Shown here piece by piece: positions 33,971-46,384 of a DNA stretch of 64,000 nucleotides (the stretch's first letter is position 1; the number at the start of each line of letters is the position of its first letter). Made by a program: the position numbers and the translations under genes. The stretch is taken from NCBI GenBank assembly GCA_036365455.1, contig JAWQUS010000030.1, positions 7,068,001-7,132,000 on the forward strand. The letters run 5' to 3'. The DNA comes from Macrosoma leucophasiata (lineage: Eukaryota > Arthropoda > Insecta > Lepidoptera > Hedylidae). The notes under the pieces are model-generated. The model ran no database searches. It saw nothing but the letters and a program-made list of their open reading frames with translations, and was not told the DNA's origin.

Positions 33971-34303
33971 TAAATGATGCCTTCAGGCATACTTTATACT
34001 TTTTATACTAATAATATTGTGGCACTAACAGTATAGAGTAAAAATATGTGCTAGAATTTCATTTAAATTCATAACACTAACATTACAAACATTACTATGC
34101 GTTTGACGTTCACGTTGTTAGTGTCAGAATGCCAAAACATGTGTGCTGTGGTAAAATGATTTGACAAAACAAAGTAGAGTTTATCATGCAGGTTTGTTAT
34201 AGAAATCAAGCTTAGGAAAATTTCATGTGTATGTTTTGCGGTTGATTTGGCGATCATCGATCATTAGGAGGTAAATAGCATTAATTAAATTATAATATAA
34301 TAG
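33971..34303. other. Unassigned AT-rich stretch
   Basis: Nothing recognised. Confidence 0.5.
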
Positions 34304-34475
34304 CTGATGCCGGCGGCTTCGCCCGCGTGGATGTCGTTTAAAAAGTAGCCCATGTTCATTCTCAAAGTCAACTCTATCCCTGTACCAAATTTCATTAAAA
34401 TCGGTTCAGTTGTTTGGACGTGAAAGGGTAAAAGACAGACAGAGTTACTTTCGCATTTATAATATTAAGTAGGGA
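34304..34475 (+). repeat. Dispersed repeat, inverted relative of 61410-61605
   Basis: GGCGGCTTCGCCCGCGTG, ACCAAATTTCATTAAAATCG and GTTTGGACGTGAAAGGGTAA all occur in reverse order and strand at 61410-61605. Confidence 0.75.
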
Positions 34476-34669
34476 AAAAGTAGGGAAGTAGGGAAGTAGG
34501 GATTAGAACATAATGGTTACTTACAGTTATTGAACAATCTGTCAACAAAAAATAGTGCATAGTATGAAACGGCCAAGAAAATGTATGTTGTGTGAACCGT
34601 CGCCTCTTCTGCGTGTTTTAACATAATAATATAAAAATAATTACGGGGTCCTCAATAAGTATTTATTTT

Positions 34670-35105
34670 TGTGTGTTGACAGAGTAATGGTACTGTTCAG
34701 CGCTACCGTGACGTACGGCCTTGTAATTTTGTACAAGACAACTTAGACTTCAGGAGAGGTGACGCACCTACATCGAAATCTTTAGTTGTTGATGTTTATT
34801 AAAATATTAAAAAATGCAATTACGTTTGCAATTTGCCCTCTTTAAATATTGTGCGTGGCAAACAAGCATGTAGTTCACATTGATGCTAAGTGATGATTGC
34901 AGCCTATAAACCTCCACACAAATATGAGAGGTCAAAATGGAGATGCGTTGCCACCCCTGAAACCTTAGTTGTTATGTTTCTGTGATAGTTATTACGGGAC
35001 CATACAGTACCATCTAACCGGAACACGATGGTGCTGAACACTACCATTTGGCGGCAGATAGAGGTAATACGGTGGTGCCCATGCCCTTGACCTCCTACAC
35101 CAGTA
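34670..35105. repeat. Family A fragments: plus piece then minus copy
   Basis: 34670-34770 is a diverged plus fragment. 34850-35105 is a minus copy (GCAAACAAGCATGTAGTTCA). Confidence 0.65.
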
Positions 35106-35767
35106 ACCTCCTTTTTTCTTTCTATAGTTCTTTTGAAGATGTCTAAAACAGCAGTTGCCCTCAAAATTACAAAAAAAAATAAAACAATAATTACGTAGAT
35201 CAAAATATTAGATTCGAAACCAAGCATCCCATTACTTATTAAACTATTTCAGCAACACCAAGTTGCCGAAGGAGGGCTGGCATTAGTTGCCTGTGAAATG
35301 ACATCTGTTGTGTAGGGGCCTAATGGCTATCAGTAGCTACATGTGAAATTAAATGGGAGAGATTTGTCAACGACTGAGACACCAGTGGACCTTATTGTGA
35401 TGGGATAAAGTTCAAATGATAGCAGATGATATAATTATATCTTTACACATAGGCTAAACCATAAATTACATCCAATTTATTATGGAATATACAAATTAGA
35501 CTGTCTATTAAATTAATATAAAAAATATTTTACACTCTGATATACTCATATATAATTCTGTTATCATAACTAAGAATTTTCAGAAACGTATGGCTGTAGC
35601 CGTAATAATAAAAGCTATATTTTCTGCCACAGATGCAAACCAAAGAGGAAACACAAAATATAGTATATTTTGAGTAAGAAGTGACATGGTGGAAAAAAGA
35701 GACAAGTTGGAAAATCATTAATATTTGTTACTATAATTGTCTTCACAAAAAAAATTAAACACATTAT
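35106..35767. other. Unassigned AT-rich stretch
   Basis: Nothing recognised. Confidence 0.5.
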
Positions 35768-36415
35768 TTTTTTATGTAACAAATGTGGCATACAAGCATA
35801 CAGTTCATATGGATGGTAAGTGATGACTGCAGCCTATAGAGATCTACACAACACCAGAGGTCAAAACGCAGATGCTTTGCTTCCTCTGAGACTTTAGTTA
35901 TCTTGACTTTGGTTGTTGTCTCTTTGAAAGTTATTATTTCGACATACAGATCACCTTAAAACACTTCTCAAAAACGGCAAACTGCTGAATGATATGTGAT
36001 GACTGCAACCCATGAACATTTTGCAAAAACCTAAAGTGCCGCTAAATGGTAATGTTCAGCACTATCGTGTTCCGGTCAGGTACTGTATGGTCTTGTAATT
36101 TCCGGCACTGGGGCATAACATCTTAGGCCTCAGGAGTGGTAACGCATCTGCATTTTGACCTTGGTCTTTGTGTGGGTGTCTATAGGCTGCAGTCATCACT
36201 TAACATCAATGTGAACTGCATGCTTGTTTGCCACTTCCATAACAAAAAAAAACCCATAAACATTAAAAAAAAAAACTGAGGTGCCTGAATATCATTACCG
36301 TTACTGAGACTTAAATTGTTTTGCTCTGTGCTAGAAATTACGGCACTGTCATCGTCAAACCGCAACACGATAGTAGTGCTGAATACAATTGTTTGATTGC
36401 TAAGCACCAGTAATG
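35768..36415. repeat. Cluster of three family A pieces
   Basis: Minus 35768-35935, plus 36035-36250 (the best preserved, GGCCTCAGGAGTGGTAACGC), and minus 36270-36415. Confidence 0.7.
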
Positions 36416-36469
36416 AACTGGGGGTCTTAACTTCTTAAATAAAACTGTGTTTGACTTGTAGACTTGTTA

Positions 36470-36655
36470 TTTCGAATGAAAAATGTTAATAACATATGCG
36501 CGCACACAAGACAACGGCGAGCGAGTCAGTTCAGGCAATGAATCGCGCCGCGGCGCGTACGTCCCGCGGCCCCCCTGGAGCAGGCCCGCAAACTGGTTCT
36601 GTTACTGGTTTATTTCGCATTAACAACAATTGTTTAGCTCGAGGTAACCCCGTTA
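36470..36655. other. GC-rich non-repetitive patch
   Basis: Contains CGCGCCGCGGCGCGTACG and ends with ACAACAATTGTTTAGC, a palindromic Sox-type AACAATTGTT. Candidate regulatory DNA about 2.7 kb upstream of the Runx exon; inference. Confidence 0.35.
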
Positions 36656-36659
36656 TAAA

Positions 36660-36812
36660 TAAAACAGAAACATAACAAGTAAGGTCTGAGGAGTGGCAAA
36701 GCATCTGTATTTTGACCTCTGGTTTTTGTGAAGATGTCTATAAGCTGCAGTCATCACTTAACATTCACGTGAAACACGATGGTTTGCCGCCTTCGTAACA
36801 TAAAAAAAACAT
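36660..36812 (+). repeat. SINE-like family A 3' half
   Basis: GTCTGAGGAGTGGCAAAGCA to TTGCCGCCTTCGTAACAT, then an A-tail. Confidence 0.7.
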
Positions 36813-36862
36813 CGTGCCACTTAAGTACTGACGCGGCGATACCGCAACAGTATAGTTGTGTG

Positions 36863-37421
36863 TAGGGATTGCAATCCCGCAAAATGGAATCCAGCATTCC
36901 CGCGCGATCCCTTATTAATTTGGCGGATCCCGCATCTTCAAAACGCGGATCCGCGGATCCCAATTTTAAATTAGCTGGTAAAACGTTCGTGAAGTTTCGC
37001 GAGAAAGCACTTATTCTTTCTAAATCTCATTATTATTAAGATTATATATTATATTAATAAGATTGATTACTTGACCTGTTTTAGATGTTAGGTTAAAATT
37101 AAACAGAACTTTGTGCCAAACATTTTAAAATTAAGGTCTTATACATTTTATTTGAATACTAATTACTCTTATTTACTTAATTATAATTTAATATATATTT
37201 TGTTGGAAAACAAATACCTGCTTTTGTTGCAATAATAATATGTAAGACACATTTTATTAATAACTCTTTATTTTTATATAAAAACCCTGTAGTTTCAATT
37301 GGATATATAAACAATATTTTTAAAATGCGTAATTTAATAAATGCACGCGGTTTCCGCGCGTGTTTGATCAACCCCGGATATAATTCGCGGGATTGAAAAA
37401 GCTCAGGGATTGCAATCCCTA
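36863..37421. mobile_element. hAT-type non-autonomous element, 559 bp, 8-bp target duplication
   Basis: Terminal inverted repeat TAGGGATTGCAATCCC at the left end and its reverse complement at the right. It is bracketed by the perfect 8-bp direct repeat GTTGTGTG (36855-36862 and 37422-37429), the target size of hAT elements. The interior has GCGGATCC repeats and no transposase. Confidence 0.88.
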
Positions 37422-37429
37422 GTTGTGTG

Positions 37430-38499
37430 GACACGTCCCTACGGGTTCCTATAAACACATACGCCAAACAAGAACCCAAAACAGGAACCTGCATGGAACC
37501 GAAAGACAGCGTGAAAGAGCTAATAATAACACTAACGGAAAACTTTAAGGCAATTTAAGAAAATTGTACGTCTATTAAAATCAAGTTTAAAGGTGCCCAA
37601 CTTTCGTAAGCAGATTTCAGATAGCTCGGGGTGTCTCGGCGTCGCTTAACAGCCTTCGTTAACTGCATCCACCCCGACCTCACCCTCTACCTACATGTAG
37701 TTTGCGTACCTACGTATTGTTATGTGGTGATGGCATTCCTATATCGTATTACGTTGGTTCTGAGTTAGTTATACCATGTCATTGTATAAGATGTTATGTT
37801 TTTTAACATAATAATATATTATTATGTTATTGTCGTGTATTGTCATCGTGTTATTATTATTTTTAATTAATGTCTTAAATGTTTTGTGATCGTCTCTATC
37901 CTATGACATAGGTAGGAATACTTATAAATAAGGGTTTGTCAGGGTATGGCTTATGAGGTATATGAGGTACGGCTTATTTTGAAAAGGGAATTGGCGTGAC
38001 AATTAAATTGTATGAAATAATTATTAAACAGGTTTATCTGTCGCTTTTAGCTCTTCTTTAGGTTCTCACTAGACTTCTTGCTAACACACTACTAATAATG
38101 GTGACGTCTGTCGTTCGATTTCAAGATTGGAAATAATGAGATTTATTCAATGATTCAAATTCCCAGGAGTATTTCTAGGGATTTTTTTTAATATACCCGC
38201 AAAACATCCACGGGATCAACACCTCATATTGGACTAAAAAAAAACGCAAATATGGATAATGTGGATGTAAGTAAAAAATAAAATTAAAAAAAGTATGCTG
38301 GCAAGAATGTAAGTAGATCTCTGTTGAGAATATGTTTGTATGAAATTACGTATTAAGTACATATTTTGAGTATATATTATTATATGTATCGACTTTCAAT
38401 CACAGACAAGATGTCCTGACACATCTTAACTTTGGTTCTACTGTATAACAACACTTCTTATCACCGTTCACAACGTGTAGACCGATTAATTAGCGATTA
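37430..38499. other. AT-rich stretch upstream of the Runx island
   Basis: No repeat family or gene was recognised. A small AT palindrome lies at 37800-37835. Confidence 0.45.
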
Positions 38500-39806
<1,307 letters not shown>

Positions 39807-39924
39807 TGAAGGTGCAGTTATTGTTACACAATGAATACTTTAATTTCTGCTCAGAAAATATATTTTGCTACAGACTTGCAAAATATTTTTCACAATTATT
39901 CAGTGCTCAAATGGGAACCTGGTA

Positions 39925-40160
39925 GAGCTAAAATAACGGAGCTCGCGGGAGTAGGCGTTACCTAATATACTTGCCGCTAAAGCGTAGTGTTCAGCACTAC
40001 CGTGTTCCAGTCAGGTGGTAATGCACGGCCCTGTAATTTTCGGCACAGAGGCATAACACCTTAGGCCTCAGGAGTGGTAACGCATCTGTATTTTGAACTT
40101 CAAATCACTTAACACCAATGTGAACTGCATGTTTGTTTGCCACTTCCAATACATAAATAA
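39925..40160 (+). repeat. SINE-like family A copy in the Runx intron
   Basis: GGAGCTCGCGGGAGTAGGCG through TAATGCACGGCCCTGTAATT and CATGTTTGTTTGCCACTTCC. Well preserved. Confidence 0.8.
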
Positions 40161-40694
40161 TAAATCTCCTATTGTTGTTGTTAGAAACCTCATTTTACAA
40201 AACCCAAACAAGAAACTACATTTACAAAGTTTTAATTAGTTCCGGATTTGATGCCTGATATTTCTAATATCAAGTTTATTTATAAACGAACGTTTATTAT
40301 AGGCGTGAGGTAAAACGTGAGGTAAAAAAAATAATGTACCAATCTATATTTTTTTGTAATTTCTTATAACAATAAATCAAACACCACAAATTTATAAATT
40401 AATATAAGTATTTTAAGAGAGTTTAAGAGACGTTTCTATGAAGGAAGCATTGGTTAAAGCAGTATTTTCTTAATTATTTGCCGTTAAAATGTTGTACGAG
40501 ATTTGCCATATTTTAGTTACATTGCGTTTTAATGGCAAAAAAATAAACAATTCAATATGTATTATGTTATGTATGTAATTATTCACTTACTATTAACTTG
40601 AACTAATACTCATGGGTATCAAAGCATATTTGCAATTATTTTGGGCAGTACAATATTATATTCACTTAACATCAACTTTAAATAAGTATATATT
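40161..40694. other. Unassigned AT-rich intron DNA
   Basis: Nothing recognised. Confidence 0.5.
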
Positions 40695-40965
40695 ACTAGC
40701 TGACCCGGCAAACTTCATATTGCCTCAGAATGAAATTTCAATAATGTGTAAAAGGTTTTATAGATACGGCCTATTTGTATGGGAAAATAAAATTGTGGTT
40801 TTTCCTATTTCCCATTCAATTTCTTCATATTTTCTTACCTTTTAAACCTTCCCTGGACTTCCAAAAATCATTCAAAACAAAAATTAGCCAAATCGATCCA
40901 GCCGTTCTCGAGTTTTAGCGAGACTAACGAACAGCAATTAATTTTTATATATTATATATAGATTA
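40695..40965 (+). repeat. Family F repeat
   Basis: CTAGCTGACCCGGCAAACTT through CCAGCCGTTCTCGAGTTTTA. This copy keeps the normal right end that is altered at 28898. Confidence 0.75.
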
Positions 40966-41379
40966 TAAGTCATCTGTGTATATTCGTTCATATTCTTTAA
41001 AAAGTGTTACACATTAAGTGATTATTTACTTTTAACTGTCAGTAATAGCAAATTGAATCCACAATTATTTGGACAACCCTATTTGAACGGCCAATAAAGC
41101 TGTTCACCACATTGACAACATTCAAATGTTTTGGTGAAGTTGTTGAGTGGGGAAAACTCCGTGACTTTGAAAAGTGTTACAAACTTTTTCCGTGCGACTT
41201 AAGAAGTTTGAATGTCAAATAAGGAGGGCGGGAATGGCCGCCGCCCTCGCCGTGTTCGCCCGCCCTACCTTTCATAACTTTCCTATTTTTTGTCTCCATT
41301 TGTAAAATTATTATTTGAATAATAATCTATAACCCAATTTTTCTCTGAAGTTAATGTAAGAAGAATAACGGACCATATA
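40966..41379. other. Unassigned intron DNA
   Basis: A GC-rich patch lies at 41220-41270. No gene was recognised. Confidence 0.45.
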
Positions 41380-41590
41380 TAGTCCAGCGGTGTGAGATGA
41401 CCGTTTGATTCGAAGGGTTGCGGGTTCGATCCCCGCACAGGGGCAAATATTTGTATGGCCTACAGATATTTGTTTCGGGTCTGGGTCTTTGTGTGTGTTG
41501 TATGTGTACAACGGCACCCACGACACAGGTTTATACCAACTGTGTTTTAAAAAAAAATACATATACACTCACAGCTCAGTGTAATTTTTT
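41380..41590 (+). repeat. tRNA-derived SINE (second SINE family), plus copy
   Basis: The head AGTCCAGCGGTGTGAGATGA carries a perfect B box GGTTCGATCCC at 41423-41433. The body has GTACAACGGCACCCACGACA. Inverted relative of 32935-33095. Confidence 0.8.
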
Positions 41591-41845
41591 TTTTAAACAT
41601 TGAACTTATTATATTAGAGATTACATTTAATTTTAGAGTATACAATGTTATTTTTTTTATAAAGATATTTCATGTCACATTGTTTTTAACCAAACTCATC
41701 CGGTAGGTCTAAGAACAGGACGTAAACTATTTTTTTTACTTACTGCCAAAGTGATAGCCGAGTTTTCTGGGACAGCTTGTATTTACTCCCTCAAAAAACC
41801 TTAATGTCAATCTTCTTTTCTGTATATCTTGTCTTATTTTACTGC

Positions 41846-42128
41846 TGGTAGAGCTCCAGTGACGGAGCTCGCAGGCGTAGGCCTAAAACACCGCATTACC
41901 TAATATACTTGCCGCTAAAGTGTAGTGTTGAGCACTATTGTGTTCCGGTCAGGTGGTAATGTACGGCCCTGTAATCTCCGGCACAGAGGCATAACATCTT
42001 AGGCCTCAGGAGTGGTAACGCATCTGCATTTTGAGCTTGGTCTTTGTGTGGGTGTCTATAGGCTGCAGTCATCACTTAACATCAATGTGAACTGCATGCT
42101 CGTTTACCACTGCCCTTACATAAAAAAC
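41846..42128 (+). repeat. SINE-like family A copy, near full length
   Basis: From GCTGGTAGAGCTCCAGTGAC to TTACCACTGCCCTTACATAA with an A-rich tail. Confidence 0.82.
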
Positions 42129-42580
42129 AAAATATATGTATAAAAAAATCTCGTGTCACAATGATAGTTACCATACTCCTCCGAAACGGCTGGACCAATT
42201 GTCATTAAATTTTGTGTGCTTTTGGGTAGGTCTGAGAATCGGCCAACATCTATTTTTCATACTCCTAAGTGATAAGATGATTCCCAACAGATATTTTTTT
42301 TTAGATTTATTTTTTTAAATATAATTTTTAATTATTAATAACATTTTTTAAAATATTTCTAGGGCGATACGAAATACGTCGGGGCAGCTAGTATTATTTT
42401 ATACAATATTATTATCTATAAATAATATAAGTCTGAGAATAGGTCGTAAATTATTTTTAAACGGCGGTTTACTAGTTTTTTAGATATCCCTTCATACCAA
42501 TTCATGTCATTATGGTAGTAGGACTTAGTTAGTGTAGTGTTAGTTAGTGAATTTATTTTATTGTTGAGATGGGAACATTT
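42129..42580 (+). repeat. Dispersed repeat relic and AT-rich DNA
   Basis: 42150-42400 has AATCTCGTGTCACAATGATA and GGGGCAGCTAGTATTA, relatives of 52050 and 63430. The rest is unassigned. Confidence 0.5.
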
Positions 42581-43085
42581 GTCACCCTGGTTTGATGTTA
42601 ACATCGGTGTCAGACAGGGTTGCGTACTTTCGTGTAAGCTGTTTATTTATATATAAATGTACGTCTGGACAATGCCTCCAGAGGTTGAAATCGATGGATG
42701 TGGGAGTATGTATGGGTGACTTAGTGGTAAACTGTTTGCTTTACGCAGACGATTCGGTATGTGTCAGTTCTACACCATCTGGGCTACAAACACTAGTCAC
42801 AGTCATGAAAGATGATTGTATGGAGAAAGGCTTACAATTGATTGTGAATAAAATTAAAGTATTAGTTTTTCAAAGAGATGAACAGAGAACAAATGCAAGG
42901 GTAGTGTTAGATGATGCAGTGTTAGAACAGGTGGATAAATGTATATCTTAGATATACTTTTAGCAGTGATTATAGGTACCTATACCGCTGACATAGAGAG
43001 GATAGTGCTTGTGGGGAATTGCGTAAATAGAGTCCAACGTCTGCTAGAATCCAAACAATTAAGTTTAAATTGTTTGGAAAATTAT
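42581..43085 (+). pseudogene. LINE reverse transcriptase fragment with YADD motif
   Basis: WFDVNIGVRQGCVLS is followed, after damage, by VNCLLYADDSVCVS, DDCMEKGLQLIVNKIKVLVF, RTNARVVLDDAVLEQVDK and, in another frame, a DIERIVLVGNCVNRVQRLL segment. These are RT motifs from the palm through the thumb. A frameshift near 42950 and lost N- and C-termini mark it as dead. The same family appears at 47930-49230 (minus) and 50165-50425. Confidence 0.8.
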
Positions 43086-43235
43086 AAGCGGAACCCTACA
43101 CTGCGCGTGGTCCGATACGCACTTGACCGGTTTTTTTATTTTTATGTAACGAACGTGGCAAAGAAGCATACAGTGCACATAAATGTGAAGTGATGACTGT
43201 AGCCTATAGACATTTAGTGGCAGATAGATTAGGTA
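43086..43235 (-). repeat. Family H end plus family A fragment
   Basis: 43090-43135 has ACTGCGCGTGGTCCGATACG (family H end). 43133-43235 is a family A minus fragment. Confidence 0.6.
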
Positions 43236-43755
43236 AAAAGTATCATGCTAAGATACTTTCGCAGCACACTTTACAAACATATCCCTTCGAAGTGACATAG
43301 GTGAACAAGGCAAGGGCACTCTCCCTAAAAGTGAAGTTAGATATCAGCCCCCAGCAGACCTTACTTATATTGGACGTGAATTGAATTTTAGGAATAGATA
43401 TTCCTATGTGTTTATGAGTATGTGCATACTGGCTAGCTTGGCTAGGCGGCCCGTTTACAGGTAGCCAAGTAGAAAAAATAGACAAAAAATTTGGGTACCG
43501 CTATTTTTGTCGAAACTTTATTAGTAGAAATACACTACGCAGAACAGGATTCATTCAATTCAATCAATTCGAATACTACTCTTTTCGCAGAATCTAGTTG
43601 GCATCATAGTAAAATTGTAGAAATTCACGTCGCATAACGTTTAATCGTATAACGACTATTTCGCATTATTATTATTTCGCATAAATGCTTATTCCAGAAC
43701 CGACACGCTGTCATTTCTAGATGATGTTAGTTAGGTTAGGTTAAAACTGCGACTT
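43236..43755. other. Unassigned intron DNA
   Basis: No gene recognised. A GGTTAGGTTAAAACTGCGA short duplication precedes the next element. Confidence 0.5.
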
Positions 43756-44472
43756 AGGTTAAAACTGCGACCTCCCTCCCTGAGGGTTTCCGCCTTGTCG
43801 TGGCGGGGGAGCTCAGTACTCGGTAGTTGTACCCACACCGGCGAAGCCAAGAGGAACCCAGGGAGTCGGAGGGAGGGAGCGGCGTTTGGCGTGGCTCTGC
43901 TCGCTTCTCGCTGCTGTGGAGAGGAGATGGCTGGGGCGGAGATGTACGGGTATTTCATTGCCCCTGCACCCTATTCCCAGCCGGAGGGTGGTCCCGACTT
44001 CGGATAGGGACGTAGCGAGCCGCGGGGAGGCGGACGAGGGAACTGGAATTCCTTCGACGCTCCCCCTGGGCCGAACTGTGTGCCCCTGGATCTCTCCACC
44101 CGGGCGTTTTGGGACGCCTGGTGTTGTGAGTGGTCGGCGCAGGGACCTTCGGGCGACGGACTAGGGGAAGTCCGTTGCCCGAATGGAGAGGTCCCGGGCT
44201 GGCTGGCGTGCAGGTGTTCCGCGCGCCACTAGTTGGAGTTGGAGCCAAAAGGGTCCGAGGAGGGCTTGACAACGAGCATCCGCCGGTGGGTTCGCGGATG
44301 TGTGCAATAGTGTTCCAGCGACCCGCCACTTATAGCAGGCGAGTCAGAACACCCAGGAGTTTTTAGTGGGTAGACGGATGTCCTTTCCCGGAGTCCCACA
44401 TAACCCACCCCTCTCTCCAAGGGTAAGTATGCGTAACGCATTTTCCCGTGGTAAAAAAAGGTTAAAACTGCG
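43756..44472 (+). mobile_element. GC-rich non-autonomous retroelement, 14-bp target duplication
   Basis: The insert 43770-44458 is very GC-rich, starts ACCTCCCTCCCTGAGGGTTT and ends in a short A-tail (GTGGTAAAAAAA). It is bracketed by the direct repeat AGGTTAAAACTGCG (43756-43769 and 44459-44472). Overlapping frames on both strands are compositional. It resembles LINE UTR sequence without an ORF. Confidence 0.8.
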
Positions 44473-44619
44473 TACCCTCCCGCACGAGCCGAGCGAATAA
44501 GATTATTATTAAATGTAACGTTTATCTTACACTAATAAGATAAAGATTTAATGGTTGTGGTTCTCTACAGTTTTTCATTAAATATATGTTGAAATTGCAA
44601 AACCATAGACATGTGTGTT

Positions 44620-45740
44620 ACACGTTCTTGTATGTATGTATGTATCTTCACGACAAGTCCCTTACGGAGTCCCTTAGCGGATGTCCCGTCAAAGTCGGAT
44701 ACACTCCAATTGTACTTATTTGTATGTAGGTATGTATGTATGTATGGATGTATGGAGATAAAAGTAGCCTAAGTTACTCCTTATCACATCAGCTATTGGC
44801 CAGTGAAAGTCCCGTCAAAATCGGTCCTGCCGTTCCCAAGATTAGCCCCGCCAAACAGACAGACAGTCAAACAGACAAAAATTGTAAAAAATGTTGTTTT
44901 GGTAGGTATATCTACCGTGTATACATACATATGCATTTATTTAAAAGCGGTTATTTTAATATTACAAACAGACACTCCAATTTAACTTATTTGTATAGAT
45001 TTATTATGGAGGGTAATATACCACATAAGACTGGTGGTAGAGCTCCAGTGACGGAGCTAAACATGCTGTGAAAATTTTAAGCGTCTACTTGCTACCGTTA
45101 TTATTATCGAGCAAAAAATAACGAAAAAAATAACACGATTATTGTATGCCCCCTTGGACCCCTTAACATTTTCATTTTCTTATTTTTAGTAAATGTTTTC
45201 TTTGTAGCGGTATCAGAAATACATAATTTGTGAAAATGTTAGCTTTCCAGCTATCACTATTTATGAGATACAGACTGGTGACAGACAGACGGACGGACAG
45301 ACAGTTAGACAAACAGCGGAGGATTAGTAATCCATTGGGTCCGTTTTTACCTTTTAGGTACGAAACCCCCTAAAAGATAGAACTAAGATACAGATTGGCT
45401 TAACAATATTCGATATGATTCTTTAAATTGACATAACTTTTTTATTTCTGAACCGATTCACATGAAACAAACACTTAATGCTAAGTGAAACTTATCACAA
45501 TATATTAGTGAAAACCTCAAATCGAATAAACCGTTTCTGATATTAGCTATGCTTATGTTTCTGATATAGATATTAGTTATGCTTGAACAAAGAGACAGAC
45601 AGACAGACAGACAGACAAAAAAAAATCTAATCACATATTTGGGTTCGGTATCGATCTAGTAACATCTCCTGGTATTAATTTTTTCAATATTTTTAATGTA
45701 CAAACAGAATTTATACTTCTACAGTTTTATTATAAGTATA
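44620..45740 (+). repeat. Family G long repeat, copy 2
   Basis: Collinear with 15170-16190 (one 126-bp unit, then AGCCCCGCCAAACAGACAGA, GTCCGTTTTTACC, GACAGACA tracts). A 35-bp family A 5' scrap (GGTGGTAGAGCTCCAGTGAC) is embedded at 45033-45060. Confidence 0.75.
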
Positions 45741-45819
45741 GATAATACACATTCAACATAGTATACTTAAATTAAAATTCATTTAAAAGGTAACAATACT
45801 GAAAATTAACTAAGCTAAG

Positions 45820-46330
45820 TCAAGTCCGGGGCCTCCACTCATTGTTCTCAGCATGCTAGCTACGTTTCCCCTCTGTATGGCAAGACTGATTCTCTGTGAG
45901 AGGAAGCCGCCAGCCCTGTGATCGCCAGATGCATCACACAGTCGTACCGACAAATCCTTGATAAATGCTTTGGCGCTAGGGCCCCAAGAGCCGTTTCAAA
46001 CCCTATGGGAAAGAAAGTGTAGCAGTCAGGAATGTTGGTATATTTCCTGGACTTTTGGGTTTCTGCCCCAGCAGCCGCCGCAGACGCCTTTGTACAGGAG
46101 GCACGAAGATGTGATGGAGCCAGCGTGTCAACACATGTGACATCCCACACTAAACATCGGCCTTGCTGCCACGGAATGAGCGTCACACCGTCAGGCCTCT
46201 TGCCATCGGATTTTACATATACATTCTCTTCATACATGCACACCGATTCCTACGACTTTTGGCCCCACACTCGGACAGTACTCGACCTCTTTGGTCTTGG
46301 TAGGTCAATCTTGGTCTTCCTGGGCCTGTG
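45820..46330 (-). pseudogene. Retroelement C-terminal domain relic
   Basis: The minus frame reads SDGKRPDGVTLIPW, GRCLVWDVTCVDTLAPSHL and a KSRKYTNIPDCYTFFPIGFE segment. This PDG..PW..GR..VWD..VVDTLA pattern is common in C-terminal, possibly nuclease-like, regions of animal reverse-transcriptase elements. The frame breaks upstream and near ARAPRA. The exact clade is uncertain. Confidence 0.6.
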
Positions 46331-46384
46331 CAAACATTTACATTCGCATTGTGTATCTCTTAAGTCATTCGCTCATTCGACATT

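Noticed and set aside
43731..44441. Six overlapping frames in the GC-rich element
   Set aside because: All are consequences of GC content in a non-coding retroelement.
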